Shown: positions 8,239 to 16,475 of the stretch, in pieces
Position numbering within the stretch: position 1 is the stretch's first letter
Layout of the letters: every line of letters starts with the position of its first letter
Assembly: GCF_009758415.1 (NCBI RefSeq)
Contig: NZ_WQRF01000012.1
Location: forward strand, 1 to 51,609
From: Devosia marina
Lineage (GTDB): Bacteria > Pseudomonadota > Alphaproteobacteria > Rhizobiales > Devosiaceae
Length of the DNA stretch: 51,609 nt
Direction: 5' to 3'
The notes under the pieces: model-generated
What the model was told of the DNA's origin: nothing
The model's input: the letters and a program-made list of their open reading frames with translations, nothing else
Database searches by the model: none
Position numbers and translations under genes: made by a program

Positions 8239-9678
8239 TCAGCCTGCCGCGGTGTACGCCGTCTTGACCACGGTGAAGAACTCGGCGGCATATTTGCCCT
8301 GCTCGCGCGGGCCGTAGCTCGAGCCCTTGCGGCCGCCAAAGGGCACGTGGAAGTCCACACCCGCGGTCGGCACATTGACCATCACCATGCCGGCCTCGGC
8401 ATTGCGCTTGAAGTGCGTGGCGTATTTCAGCGAGGTGGTCACGATGCCCGCGCTGAGACCGAACTCGGTGTCATTGGCCGTGGCCAGCGCTTCCTCATAA
8501 TCCTTGACCTTGATGACCGCAGCGACAGGCCCGAAGATTTCCTCGCGGGCAATGCGCATCTGGTTGGTCGCCCCGACAAACAGCGCCGGCTGCAGGAAGT
8601 GGCCTTCGGTCTCCGCATTGACGCGATTGCCGCCAGCGCGCAGTTCGGCGCCTTCGCCCCGGCCAATCTCGATATAATCCATGTCCTGCTTGAGCTGGCT
8701 CGGATCAACCACCGGGCCGATTTCGGTGTCCTTTGCCAACGCATCGCCCACGCGCAAATTCTTGGTCCGCTCGCTCAGGGCTTCGACGAACTTGTCGTGA
8801 ATGCCCTCGGTGACGATCACCCGGCTCGAGGCCGTGCAGCGCTGGCCGGTGGAGAAGAAGGCCGACTGCGCCACTGTCTCCACAGCCACCCTGAGGTCGG
8901 CATCGTCGAGCACGATGGTGGGGTTCTTGCCGCCCATTTCGAGCTGGAACTTGCGGCCATGTTCGATCGACGCCGCAGCAACGCGCTTGCCGGTGCCCAC
9001 CGAGCCGGTGAAGCTGATGGCGGCAACATCCTTGCTGTCCAGCATGGTCTGGCCGACCACCGAGCCCTTGCCCATCACCAGGTTCAGTACCCCCTTGGGC
9101 AGGCCGGCGCGGACGAGGATATCGACGATCGCCCAGGTCGAGCCAGGCACCAGATCGGCCGGCTTGACCACCACCGTGTTGCCATAGGCCAGGGCCGGCG
9201 CGATCTTCCAGGCCGGAATGGCGATGGGGAAGTTCCACGGCGTGATGATGCCGATCACCCCAAGCGGCTCGCGGGTAATTTCCACACCCACGCCCGGCCG
9301 CACCGAGGGCAGTACCTCACCAGCCAGGCGCAGCACTTCACCAGCGAAGAAGTCGAAGATCTGAGCGGCGCGGGTCACCTCGCCAATACCCTCGGGCAGG
9401 GTCTTGCCCTCTTCGCGGCTCAGAAGCTCGCCCAGCTCCTGCTTGCGCGCCGTGATCTCATCAGCAGCCTTGCGCAGGATCGCATGGCGCTCGAGGATGC
9501 CCGAACGCGACCAGGCCGGAAACGCAGCCTTGGCCGCCGCAATGGCCTGCTGCGTGTCCTCGACCGTCGCGCGCGCGTAAACGCCCACAACTTCCTTGAG
9601 ATTGGACGGATTGATGTTCTCGACGCCATCGGTGCCGACCCATTCGCCGTCAATCAGGTTCTTGTGCAGTTCGGTCAT
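8239..9678 (-). CDS. Aldehyde dehydrogenase, probably alpha-ketoglutarate semialdehyde dehydrogenase
   Basis: NAD(P)-dependent aldehyde dehydrogenase of 479 residues with all catalytic landmarks. N149 is in TPWNFP and K172 in VVVKPA. The glycine motif FTGSVGTG lies at ~223-230, the general base E247 in LEMGGKNP and the nucleophile C281 in GQRCTASSR. The product starts 45 bp downstream of a XylX-like dehydratase gene on the same strand. That pairing is the one that converts 2-keto-3-deoxy-pentonates to alpha-ketoglutarate: the dehydratase makes the semialdehyde and this enzyme oxidises it. Family membership is certain; the exact substrate is inferred from the neighbour. Confidence 0.9.
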   Translation of the reverse strand: MTELHKNLIDGEWVGTDGVENINPSNLKEVVGVYARATVEDTQQAIAAAKAAFPAWSRSGILERHAILRKAADEITARKQELGELLSREEGKTLPEGIGEVTRAAQIFDFFAGEVLRLAGEVLPSVRPGVGVEITREPLGVIGIITPWNFPIAIPAWKIAPALAYGNTVVVKPADLVPGSTWAIVDILVRAGLPKGVLNLVMGKGSVVGQTMLDSKDVAAISFTGSVGTGKRVAAASIEHGRKFQLEMGGKNPTIVLDDADLRVAVETVAQSAFFSTGQRCTASSRVIVTEGIHDKFVEALSERTKNLRVGDALAKDTEIGPVVDPSQLKQDMDYIEIGRGEGAELRAGGNRVNAETEGHFLQPALFVGATNQMRIAREEIFGPVAAVIKVKDYEEALATANDTEFGLSAGIVTTSLKYATHFKRNAEAGMVMVNVPTAGVDFHVPFGGRKGSSYGPREQGKYAAEFFTVVKTAYTAAG

Positions 9679-9723
9679 GGAAAGGCCTTTCGGTTGATAC
9701 GCTCGGGAAGAGGAAGCGTGAAA

Positions 9724-10869
9724 TTAGAGAAGGTTGGCCTGCGCAAGGTCGCGCAGCAAATGGCTGGTGCCATAGGTCCAGGGCGGACATTTGGTGGACA
9801 GGTTGACCCGATTGGTCAGCGTACCCAGGCTCGGTGTCGAAATGGAGACGACGTCACCCAACTTGTGGGTAAAGCCCTTGCCCTCGCCGTCGCGATCCTT
9901 GACCGGGGCGAACATCGTGCCGAGATACAGCACCAGTCCGTCGGGATATTGATGATGCGCGCCGACGGTCGCGGCGACCAGCGATTCCGGCGTGCGCGAA
10001 ATCTGCGCCATGTTGGACTGGCCTTCGAGCACGAAGCCATCCGTACCCTCGACCCGCAGCGCAATTTCCGCCTGCTTGATGGTCTCGAGCGAAAAATCGC
10101 CATCGAACAGGCGGACAAACGGCCCCAGCGAAGCTGACGCATTATTGTCCTTGGCCTTGCCAAGCAGCAGCGCCGAGCGGCCCTCCACATCGCGTAGATT
10201 GACGTCATTGCCCAGCGTCGCACCGATGATGTCGCCCGTGCTGGTCACCACCAGGGCCACTTCAGGCTCAGGATTGTTCCAGTTCGAAATCGGATGCAGC
10301 CCGACTTCGGCACCATGGCCCACCGCACTCATCGGCTGGCCCTTGGTGAAGATTTCCGCGTCCGGACCGATGCCAACTTCCAGATACTGGCTCCAGACGC
10401 CCTTTTCGATCAGCGCCGCCTTGACCTTCATGGCCGCATCCGAGCCGGGCACGAGCTGGCTGAGGTCAGTGCCGATCAGATCGAGGATTTCGGTCCGCAG
10501 CGCATCGGCCCGCGAATTGTCGCCCCGCGCCTGTTCCTCGATCACGCGCTCAAGCAGCGACACCACGAAGGTCACGCCCGAGGCCTTGAGCGCCTGCAGG
10601 TCAATAGGTGTGAGCAGTTGCGGCAGGTCCGGCTTGCCGACCAGCGCATTGGCCATCACCGCATCAATGTCGGCTACCGCGCGACCGGGAGCGGTTTTCA
10701 CATGTTCGGCGGCCCGCCCGCTTTCGGCAATATCGCGCACAGTGGCCATGCCACGCGCGGTAATGTCTACCAATTGCCCATCACGCACCGTCACGATGCG
10801 GGGATAGTCGAACCCGTCAACTCTGGCCCGGCCGACCAGAACACCATTGGGAATACCGTTCACGCTCAT
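9724..10869 (-). CDS. FAH-superfamily dehydratase, XylX-like (2-keto-3-deoxy-pentonate dehydratase)
   Basis: A 381-residue member of the fumarylacetoacetate hydrolase superfamily. Conserved blocks LLTPIDLQALKASGVTF, QYLEVGIGPDAEIFTKG, WNNPEPEVALVV and NDVNLRDVEGRSALLLGKAK closely recall the Caulobacter D-xylonate-pathway enzyme XylX, as I remember that sequence. XylX removes water from 2-keto-3-deoxy-xylonate to give alpha-ketoglutarate semialdehyde. The metal-binding acidic residues of the FAH fold fall in EPEVALVV and the following strands. It is the first gene of a two-gene operon with the aldehyde dehydrogenase. Upstream pathway enzymes (sugar dehydrogenase, lactonase, sugar-acid dehydratase) and a transporter are not in the window. 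Confidence 0.85.
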   Translation of the reverse strand: MSVNGIPNGVLVGRARVDGFDYPRIVTVRDGQLVDITARGMATVRDIAESGRAAEHVKTAPGRAVADIDAVMANALVGKPDLPQLLTPIDLQALKASGVTFVVSLLERVIEEQARGDNSRADALRTEILDLIGTDLSQLVPGSDAAMKVKAALIEKGVWSQYLEVGIGPDAEIFTKGQPMSAVGHGAEVGLHPISNWNNPEPEVALVVTSTGDIIGATLGNDVNLRDVEGRSALLLGKAKDNNASASLGPFVRLFDGDFSLETIKQAEIALRVEGTDGFVLEGQSNMAQISRTPESLVAATVGAHHQYPDGLVLYLGTMFAPVKDRDGEGKGFTHKLGDVVSISTPSLGTLTNRVNLSTKCPPWTYGTSHLLRDLAQANLL

Positions 10870-10881
10870 TCACGCCCCCTG

Positions 10882-10896
10882 ACATGTTAGCCATGT
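10882..10896. promoter_or_regulatory. Possible operator for the dehydratase/dehydrogenase operon
   Basis: A perfect 5-bp inverted repeat ACATG-TTAGC-CATGT lies 12 bp upstream of the dehydratase start codon, in the 190-bp divergent intergenic region. Short palindromes of this kind are typical binding sites of one-component regulators. No regulator gene is adjacent, and a repeat this short can arise by chance. Confidence 0.25.
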
Positions 10897-11059
10897 GACT
10901 AGCCCATGGGATCGCCGCGGGGCAAGTGCAGAACGGCATAAGTCATACTTAATTACAAGGCAATGGCGGGTTTTCCGTTCAACTCCGGTTCATCTGCGCC
11001 GCAATACTGACGCATTGGGTCGGGACATCTCGGCCCAGCATTGATTCAAGGAGTTTTCC

Positions 11060-11776
11060 ATGCGTGCCCTGAGCGTCCTCATGCCTTTCGCCCTGATCGC
11101 AACTGCCTTGCCCGCCTATGCTGGCACTATCGCCATTGAGGGACGCGGCGAAGTGCGAGCCGCACCTGACATGGCCACCATCAATTCCGGCGTCACCACC
11201 CAGGGCAGCACTGCCCGCGAGGCACTCGACGCCAATTCGGCTGCGATGAGCGATCTGATTGCGGCGCTCAAGAAGGCCGGCATCGAGGCGCGGGATATTC
11301 AGACCTCCGGCTTCTCGGTCAATCCGAATTATGTCTATTCCGACGCCCGCGACGAGTTGGGCTATTCCCTGCCACCCAAGATCAACGGCTATCAGGTGTC
11401 GAATTCGGTCACCGTGGTAGTGCGCGATCTCGAAGATCTGGGCAGCATTCTCGATAGTTCCGTAACCGTGGGCGCTAACACCGTCAACGGTGTCAGCTTC
11501 TCGGTGGCCGATCCGTCCGAACTGCTCGATGAAGCCCGCAAACTGGCCTTCGCCAACGCACGCGACAAGGCAGAGCTCTATGCCGACGCAGCAGAAGCGA
11601 CGCTGGGCGATTTGGAGCAGATTTCCGAGCGGCAGGACTTCAATGCGCCCCAGCCCTACCCCATGTATGCCCGCGCCGAGATGGCAGACGGCGCGTCCGT
11701 TCCAGTGGAAGCAGGCGAAATGAGTTTTGCGATCACCGTCAATGTGACGTGGGATTTGAACAACAGCGCCGAGTAA
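11060..11776 (+). CDS. Secreted SIMPL (DUF541) domain protein
   Basis: A 238-residue exported protein. A signal peptide (residues 1-~22, MRALSVLMPF to AYAG) is followed by one SIMPL domain. Diagnostic segments are IEGRGEVRAAPDMATI near the start, IQTSGFSVNPNY and INGYQVSNSVTVVVRD in the middle, and a C-terminal FAITVNVTWDL strand. SIMPL proteins (BP26/OMP28, YggE) are periplasmic or outer-membrane associated and form channel-like oligomers; their molecular role is not settled. AAGGAG lies 7 bp before the ATG. It is a single gene with its own terminators at 11914-12002. Confidence 0.9.
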   Translation: MRALSVLMPFALIATALPAYAGTIAIEGRGEVRAAPDMATINSGVTTQGSTAREALDANSAAMSDLIAALKKAGIEARDIQTSGFSVNPNYVYSDARDELGYSLPPKINGYQVSNSVTVVVRDLEDLGSILDSSVTVGANTVNGVSFSVADPSELLDEARKLAFANARDKAELYADAAEATLGDLEQISERQDFNAPQPYPMYARAEMADGASVPVEAGEMSFAITVNVTWDLNNSAE

Positions 11777-11913
11777 TCGGTGCACAACTGGCAGCACTGC
11801 CATGTTTTGGCCAAACCCGAACGGCCAAACGCGCGTTGTCTTCTTTCATGAGCGGGTCCGGGTCTCCGGCCTGCCCTTGAGTTCCCGGATCCCCTCATTG
11901 AGGGGGCTTGGGC

Positions 11914-11951
11914 GGTGGGGACGGTTCCACCGTAGTCACTCCGTCCCCACC
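11914..11951. terminator. Inverted repeat, probable terminator
   Basis: An 11-bp perfect stem, GGTGGGGACGG / CCGTCCCCACC, with a 16-base loop lies in the convergent gap between the SIMPL gene and the TauE/SafE gene. It is GC-rich with no T-run, so it may instead be part of a small repeat element. Confidence 0.45.
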
Positions 11952-11977
11952 AACCCCAAACCGGGCGGCCATGCCGC

Positions 11978-12002
11978 AAAATCGCTCCGGTGGAGCGATT
12001 TT
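11978..12002. terminator. Bidirectional intrinsic terminator
   Basis: An 11-bp perfect stem, AAAATCGCTCC / GGAGCGATTTT, has a 3-base loop and A/T-runs on both sides, so it can end transcription from either strand. It serves the SIMPL gene (plus) and the TauE/SafE gene (minus). Confidence 0.8.
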
Positions 12003-12053
12003 AGGTAAGAAGGCCACGAGACCCACGGTCGAGTGGCTACTCGAATGGTTTCA

Positions 12054-12890
12054 CTACCCCACCACTACCTTCCACAACATGTTCAGCCCCACCGCGACCA
12101 GGAACAGGGCGAAAACATATTTCAGCGTCTTCTGGTCCAGCCGGTGCGCCAGCGCCGCGCCCCAGGGCGCACAGATCGCCGCAAGCACGCCCACCAGTGC
12201 CAGCGCCAGCAGGTTGATGTAGCCGATGCTGAGCGGCGGCAGTCCGTCCACACCCCAGCCCGAAATCAGAAATCCGGCAGTGCCCGAAACGGCAATCGCC
12301 ACGCCAATCGCCGCCGACGTACCAACCGCCTTGTGCATGGTTTCCCCGAAGGCTACCAGCGTCGGCACGGTCAACGAGCCGCCGCCAATGCCCATCAGGG
12401 ACGACACATAGCCCACCACCAGCGCGGAAATGCGATGCGTGATGTTCGAACCCTTGAGATGTCCCATCAACTTTGTCTGGAAGGCGAAAATGATATTGGC
12501 CGCGATCACGAAGGCCATGACGGCAAACACGATGCGCAGCACATCACCCGAATAGAGCCCCGCCATCAGCCCGCCGACAAAGGTGCCGACAACGATGAAC
12601 GGTGCCCAGAGCTTGAGCACGTCGATATCAAGCGCCCCGCGCCTGTGGTGCGCCCGCGCGCTCATGATCCCGGTCGGAATGATGATGGCGAGGGAAGTGC
12701 CAACGGCCACATGCTGCACCACCTCGGCGTCATAACCCATCAGCAACAGGGCATTGCTCAGCGCCGGGACAATCACCGCGCCGCCGCCAATGCCAAGCAG
12801 TCCCGCGGCGATCCCCGAGACCACCCCCGTCACCATCAGCCCCACGACGAAGGGCCAGTAACCGGCCAGAACGCCCCAATCCATATTCAT
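12054..12890 (-). CDS. TauE/SafE (TSUP) family membrane permease
   Basis: A 278-residue integral membrane protein with about eight TM segments in two similar halves. Each half carries the family glycine motif, GIAAGLLGIGGGAVIVP near residue 27 and SSLMGIGGGSLTVPTL near 163. TSUP members export or import small organosulfur or carboxylate anions such as sulfite or sulfoacetate; the substrate here is not predictable. The coding start overlaps the stop of the upstream yjbQ-like gene by 4 bp (ATGA), so the two are cotranscribed and translationally coupled. Confidence 0.92.
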   Translation of the reverse strand: MNMDWGVLAGYWPFVVGLMVTGVVSGIAAGLLGIGGGAVIVPALSNALLLMGYDAEVVQHVAVGTSLAIIIPTGIMSARAHHRRGALDIDVLKLWAPFIVVGTFVGGLMAGLYSGDVLRIVFAVMAFVIAANIIFAFQTKLMGHLKGSNITHRISALVVGYVSSLMGIGGGSLTVPTLVAFGETMHKAVGTSAAIGVAIAVSGTAGFLISGWGVDGLPPLSIGYINLLALALVGVLAAICAPWGAALAHRLDQKTLKYVFALFLVAVGLNMLWKVVVG

Positions 12891-13306
12891 TCCCCGATGA
12901 TATGAAACACCAGTTCGCGCCGATGCGGGCGCCGCCGGTGTTCAAAAAGATAAAGCCCCTGCCAGGTCCCCAGCACCGCTCGCCCCCCGCTGATCGGAAT
13001 GCCGATCGAGGTCTGGGTCAGTGCGGCCTTGATATGGGCGGGCATGTCGTCTGGCCCTTCAGTGGTGTGCACCAGCCAGTCCATGCCCTCGGGCACCAGC
13101 CGCCCGAAAAACCCCATCATGTCGGTCTGCACATCAGCATCGGCATTTTCCTGGATCAGCAGCGAACAGGAGGTGTGCCGCACATAAGCGGTGACCAGCC
13201 CGGTCTCGATCCGGGTACTGGCGACGAAACTTCGCAGGGTGCGGGTTACCTCAAAGAGCCCCTGCCCCCGCGTCTCGACAATGTGGTTATCGATGGCCTG
13301 ATGCAT
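12887..13306 (-). CDS. YjbQ-family (UPF0047) protein
   Basis: A 139-residue protein of the YjbQ/UPF0047 family. Conserved residues of its small barrel are recognisable: YVRHTSCSLLIQENADADV (residues ~42-60), HTTEGPDDMPAHIK and the terminal LYLFEHR segment. Members bind a metal with conserved His and Asp residues and some show a low thiamin-phosphate synthase side activity; the true cellular role is uncertain. It is the first gene of a two-gene operon with the TSUP permease, a pairing for which I know no established explanation. Confidence 0.88.
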   Translation of the reverse strand: MHQAIDNHIVETRGQGLFEVTRTLRSFVASTRIETGLVTAYVRHTSCSLLIQENADADVQTDMMGFFGRLVPEGMDWLVHTTEGPDDMPAHIKAALTQTSIGIPISGGRAVLGTWQGLYLFEHRRRPHRRELVFHIIGE

Positions 13307-13576
13307 CCTGTTGGCCTAGCACGGGGGCTTGCGGTCCGGAAGGCCGGCACCGGCTCGATCCGTCCAGCAGAGCGCCCGTCTTGCCGCATTGAAGCCGCAA
13401 TGCACCTGTCCCTCTGGCGATAACGTCCACGGCGGAACCCATGGCACAGCCCCGCGTTCTGGCCATTGCGGGGCCTGTCGGACACATCTGTGGTCAATCA
13501 GTTCTGTTCATACAGCGTTCAGGTACGCCCCACGATGCTCGACAGGAAGTGTTTTAAACACAAAAGGATAAGAACA

Positions 13577-15706
13577 ATGCGCCTCAAGAACTGGCTCCTT
13601 GCCGGAACCAGCATCGGCCTCTTGGCCTTTGCGCCCATCTCGGCCCAAGCCCAGGACGCCGAATTGCAGACGGCCTATCAGGCCTATGTCGAAGCCCAGG
13701 CCTCCGGCGACGCTGCCGCCCTGGAAGCAGCACAGACCGCCCTGACCGAGCTGTGCATCGTTGGCGGCTACGCAAGCCTGGAAGAATGCATCGCCGCCAT
13801 TGAAGCAGGCAGCGCGCAACCGGCTGCGGAAGCACCCTCGGTTGAAGAAGAAGCCCCTGCTGAAGAACCCGTCGCCGCGGAGCCTGCGCCGGTAGAGGAG
13901 CCCGTTGCCGAGGAGCCCGCGCCCGAGCAGCCGCCTGCCGAACAGCCCGCAGCTGAGGAACCGGCCGCCGAAGAACCCGTGGCTGAACAGCCTGTCACCG
14001 AGGAACCGGCCGCCGAACCCGCCCCGGTGCGGGAAGAGCCGGTGTCTGAAGAACCCATGATGGAAGAAGCACCGGCAGAAGAAACCCCTGTCCTTGATGA
14101 GGCTGCCCCTGCTGAAGAAGAAGCCAGCATCGAAGCGCAGTTGAGCGCTCAGGTCGACGCCCACAATGCTGCCGTCGCCGATCTGGCGGCCGGCGCTGAC
14201 GCCGCCGAAGCACAGGCCCGCATTGACGCAGCCCTGGCCGAGATCACCGCGATCTGCGGCGTGCTGGGCTATGGCGATATCGACGCTTGCCTCGCCGAAT
14301 TCGGCCTGGAGCTCTCCCCGCTTCCAAAAGCCGCCTCCACCGAAGAGCAGCCTGCCACCCCGGCCGACGAACAACCCGAACCTGTGGAAGACACCACATC
14401 CGAGGGCGAGCCTGCCGAAATGGTCGAGGACCTGCCTGAGGGCGTGACCCAGGATCAGGTCGCTCCGGTGCTTGACAGCGCCAAGGACGAACAAGCCGCA
14501 CCCTCGGAAAGAGCCAAGCCTGTTGAGGGCGAAGCCGCCGTCCAGGCCGGCGCCAACGCAGAGGCCCAAGCACAGCCGAAACCCGCCGCCGAGCAACCCG
14601 CTGCGCCGCCTCCGGCCAGTGACGAGGAAGCCCAGTCCGAAGCAATGCGCACGTTTGCCGCCAAACCTATCGCCGCAGTGACCGCGGACGAAGGCGAAGC
14701 TGTGACGGCCCAAGAGAACGCCACCGTCAACCAGACCGTGATCAACAACTACGTCACCAACATCACGACCAATGTGACTGGCGACAACAACACCGTCACT
14801 ACCGGCTCGCAGCAGACGCCGGTGACCGTGGTGGAATCCCCCCAGGTCCAGACCGGTGGCGGCGACGCTTTTGCTCAGTTGATCCTGCAGGTTGGCACAC
14901 AGCTCATCGTGAACTCGGTCGGCCTCGACACGGATCGCTTCTACGATCCGCAGGAAGACGAGATCTATTATGAACGCCTGAGCAATAATCGCGTACGCGA
15001 AGTGATCACCCGTCCCGACGGCACGCAGATCATCACCGTGCGCAATCGCAATGGCGACATCCTGCGTCGCTCGCGCATAACCCCGGATGGCCGCGAATAT
15101 GTCTTGGCCTATTTCGATGACAGCTATTACGACGATCTCGAACGCTGGCGCGATCCGGCAGAGAACCTGCCCCCGCTTCGCCTCAACATTCCGGTCCGCG
15201 AATATGTGCTCGACTCCCGCTATGCTGACGAGGAAGAACTGGAAGTCTTCTTCAGCCAGCCGCCAGTCGAGCAGGTCGCCCGCCTCTATTCCATCGATGA
15301 GGTGAAGCGTTCGGCCCGCCTGCGTGACAGCGTCCGTCGTCTCGAAGTGGGTAATTTGACCTTCGATACCGGCGCTGCCACGATCGAGCGGAGCCAGGTG
15401 CAGGCATTGTCCGGTGTGGCCAATGCCATGCTGTCCCTGCTTGAGCGCAATCCGAACGAGACTTTCCTAATTGAGGGGCACACTGACGCCATTGGTTCGG
15501 ATATCGCAAACCTGCGCCTGTCGGACCTGCGCGCTGCCACCGTCGCCCGCGTGCTGACCGACTTCTATGGCGTACCGCCCGAAAACCTGGCGACCCAGGG
15601 CTATGGCGAACGCTATCTGAAGATCCGCACCGAGGCGGCCGAACGTGAAAACCGTCGCGTCACCATCCGCCGCATCACGCCGCTGATCACCGTCGCTGCA
15701 CGCTGA
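13577..15706 (+). CDS. Large OmpA-family outer-membrane protein with Ala/Pro/Glu-rich linker
   Basis: A 709-residue exported protein. A signal peptide (1-26, ending AQAQ) is followed by a helical module with two cysteines (27-76), a Pro/Ala/Glu repeat region of EEPVAEEPA-type units (~85-185), a second copy of the cysteine module (~192-242), another low-complexity stretch and an Asn/Thr-rich segment (~378-410). A folded region follows, then a C-terminal OmpA peptidoglycan-binding domain (~590-705) with IEGHTDAIG and NLRLSDLRAATV. It probably anchors the outer membrane to peptidoglycan. I chose ATG 13577 because AAGGA precedes it and it starts the signal peptide. Strong base bias gives long misleading frames on the other strand. 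Confidence 0.9.
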   Translation: MRLKNWLLAGTSIGLLAFAPISAQAQDAELQTAYQAYVEAQASGDAAALEAAQTALTELCIVGGYASLEECIAAIEAGSAQPAAEAPSVEEEAPAEEPVAAEPAPVEEPVAEEPAPEQPPAEQPAAEEPAAEEPVAEQPVTEEPAAEPAPVREEPVSEEPMMEEAPAEETPVLDEAAPAEEEASIEAQLSAQVDAHNAAVADLAAGADAAEAQARIDAALAEITAICGVLGYGDIDACLAEFGLELSPLPKAASTEEQPATPADEQPEPVEDTTSEGEPAEMVEDLPEGVTQDQVAPVLDSAKDEQAAPSERAKPVEGEAAVQAGANAEAQAQPKPAAEQPAAPPPASDEEAQSEAMRTFAAKPIAAVTADEGEAVTAQENATVNQTVINNYVTNITTNVTGDNNTVTTGSQQTPVTVVESPQVQTGGGDAFAQLILQVGTQLIVNSVGLDTDRFYDPQEDEIYYERLSNNRVREVITRPDGTQIITVRNRNGDILRRSRITPDGREYVLAYFDDSYYDDLERWRDPAENLPPLRLNIPVREYVLDSRYADEEELEVFFSQPPVEQVARLYSIDEVKRSARLRDSVRRLEVGNLTFDTGAATIERSQVQALSGVANAMLSLLERNPNETFLIEGHTDAIGSDIANLRLSDLRAATVARVLTDFYGVPPENLATQGYGERYLKIRTEAAERENRRVTIRRITPLITVAAR

Positions 15707-15729
15707 TCGTAGCGCCACAGACTACACTG

Positions 15730-15756
15730 AAAGGCCGGGCCCAGCGCCCGGCCTTT
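15730..15756 (+). terminator. Intrinsic terminator after the OmpA-family gene
   Basis: An 11-bp perfect stem, AAAGGCCGGGC / GCCCGGCCTTT, with a 5-base loop starts 24 bp after the stop codon and ends in a TTT run. Confidence 0.85.
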
Positions 15757-15957
15757 CTCGTGGCCCCTCTGGCAATGACGAATTCTTGAAAAAGCCACAA
15801 TGAGTCACGGCGGAAACATGCCCAAGAAGATCAGCAACGCATTGAATCAAAAGGGGTAATTTGCCAAATTCCGGCAAAGAACACCCTCTTCACAATCCCG
15901 GGAACTCTCCATTCAGGGCCGCGTTTATTAGCCAGCGTTGAAACATAGGAGCATATG

Positions 15958-16320
15958 ATGGCTACCCCCGAACGCGATACTGTTTACACCCGTGACGGCA
16001 ACCGTACCGTCTACACCCGCGAGAGCAATGGTACCGGCTGGTTCGTCGGTATCATCGTTGCCCTGGCCCTGCTGGCCATTGGCTATCTCGTCTTCTCGGC
16101 CAATTCTGGTCCTGCGACAACCGTTGATGTGAACGGCGTCCCGGCCACCGAGGCCCCGATGACCGACCCGGCCATCGCTCCGGCCCCGATGACCGAGGCC
16201 CCCGCCGCGGAAACGGCCCCAATGACTGAGACCGCTCCGGCTGCCGAGCCCGCCGCGCCGGTCGAAACGGCTCCGCCCACGGACGCTGAAGTCGCCCCGC
16301 CGGCCGAGCCCACCCAGTAA
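15958..16320 (+). CDS. Small single-TM protein with Ala/Pro/Thr-rich tail
   Basis: A 120-residue protein of unknown function. A short charged N-terminal segment has a repeated VYTRDGN/VYTRESN pattern. One TM helix follows (about residues 23-42, with VGIIVALALLAIGYLVF), then a low-complexity tail rich in Ala, Pro, Thr and Glu with EAPMT/TAPMTE repeats. The predicted topology is one membrane anchor with an extended periplasmic tail. ATG 15958 lies 6 bp after AGGAG; ATG 15955 is too close to it. A paralogue with the same TM lies at 34598-34795. Confidence 0.75.
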   Translation: MATPERDTVYTRDGNRTVYTRESNGTGWFVGIIVALALLAIGYLVFSANSGPATTVDVNGVPATEAPMTDPAIAPAPMTEAPAAETAPMTETAPAAEPAAPVETAPPTDAEVAPPAEPTQ

Positions 16321-16360
16321 CACCTGAACCGGGCCTGGCCCCTCCCTCCAGGACCGCAAG

Positions 16361-16386
16361 AGACCCCGGCACCCCCACCGGGGTCT
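16361..16386 (+). terminator. Intrinsic terminator
   Basis: A 9-bp stem, AGACCCCGG / CCGGGGTCT, with an 8-base loop is followed by TTTCTTT, 40 bp after the small TM protein gene. Confidence 0.85.
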
Positions 16387-16475
16387 TTCTTTGTGCGCAT
16401 TACATCCCGGCAAGAAAGCTTGCAGCAAGCGCACCACGTCCCCATTTAGAGCACGACGCCAATAAGGGAGCATCC

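Noticed and set aside
8347..10137. A 596-codon plus-strand frame across the aldehyde dehydrogenase and dehydratase genes
   Set aside because: Its product is Arg/His/Asp-rich and matches nothing I know, while both genes on the minus strand have complete catalytic motifs.
13508..14713. A 401-codon minus-strand frame opposite the OmpA-family gene
   Set aside because: The Gly/Phe/Leu/Arg-rich product is the mirror of the Ala/Pro/Glu repeats and has no start context.
15860..15878. Inverted repeat TTTGCC/GGCAAA as an operator
   Set aside because: Only 6 bp per arm and no regulator nearby; likely to occur by chance.
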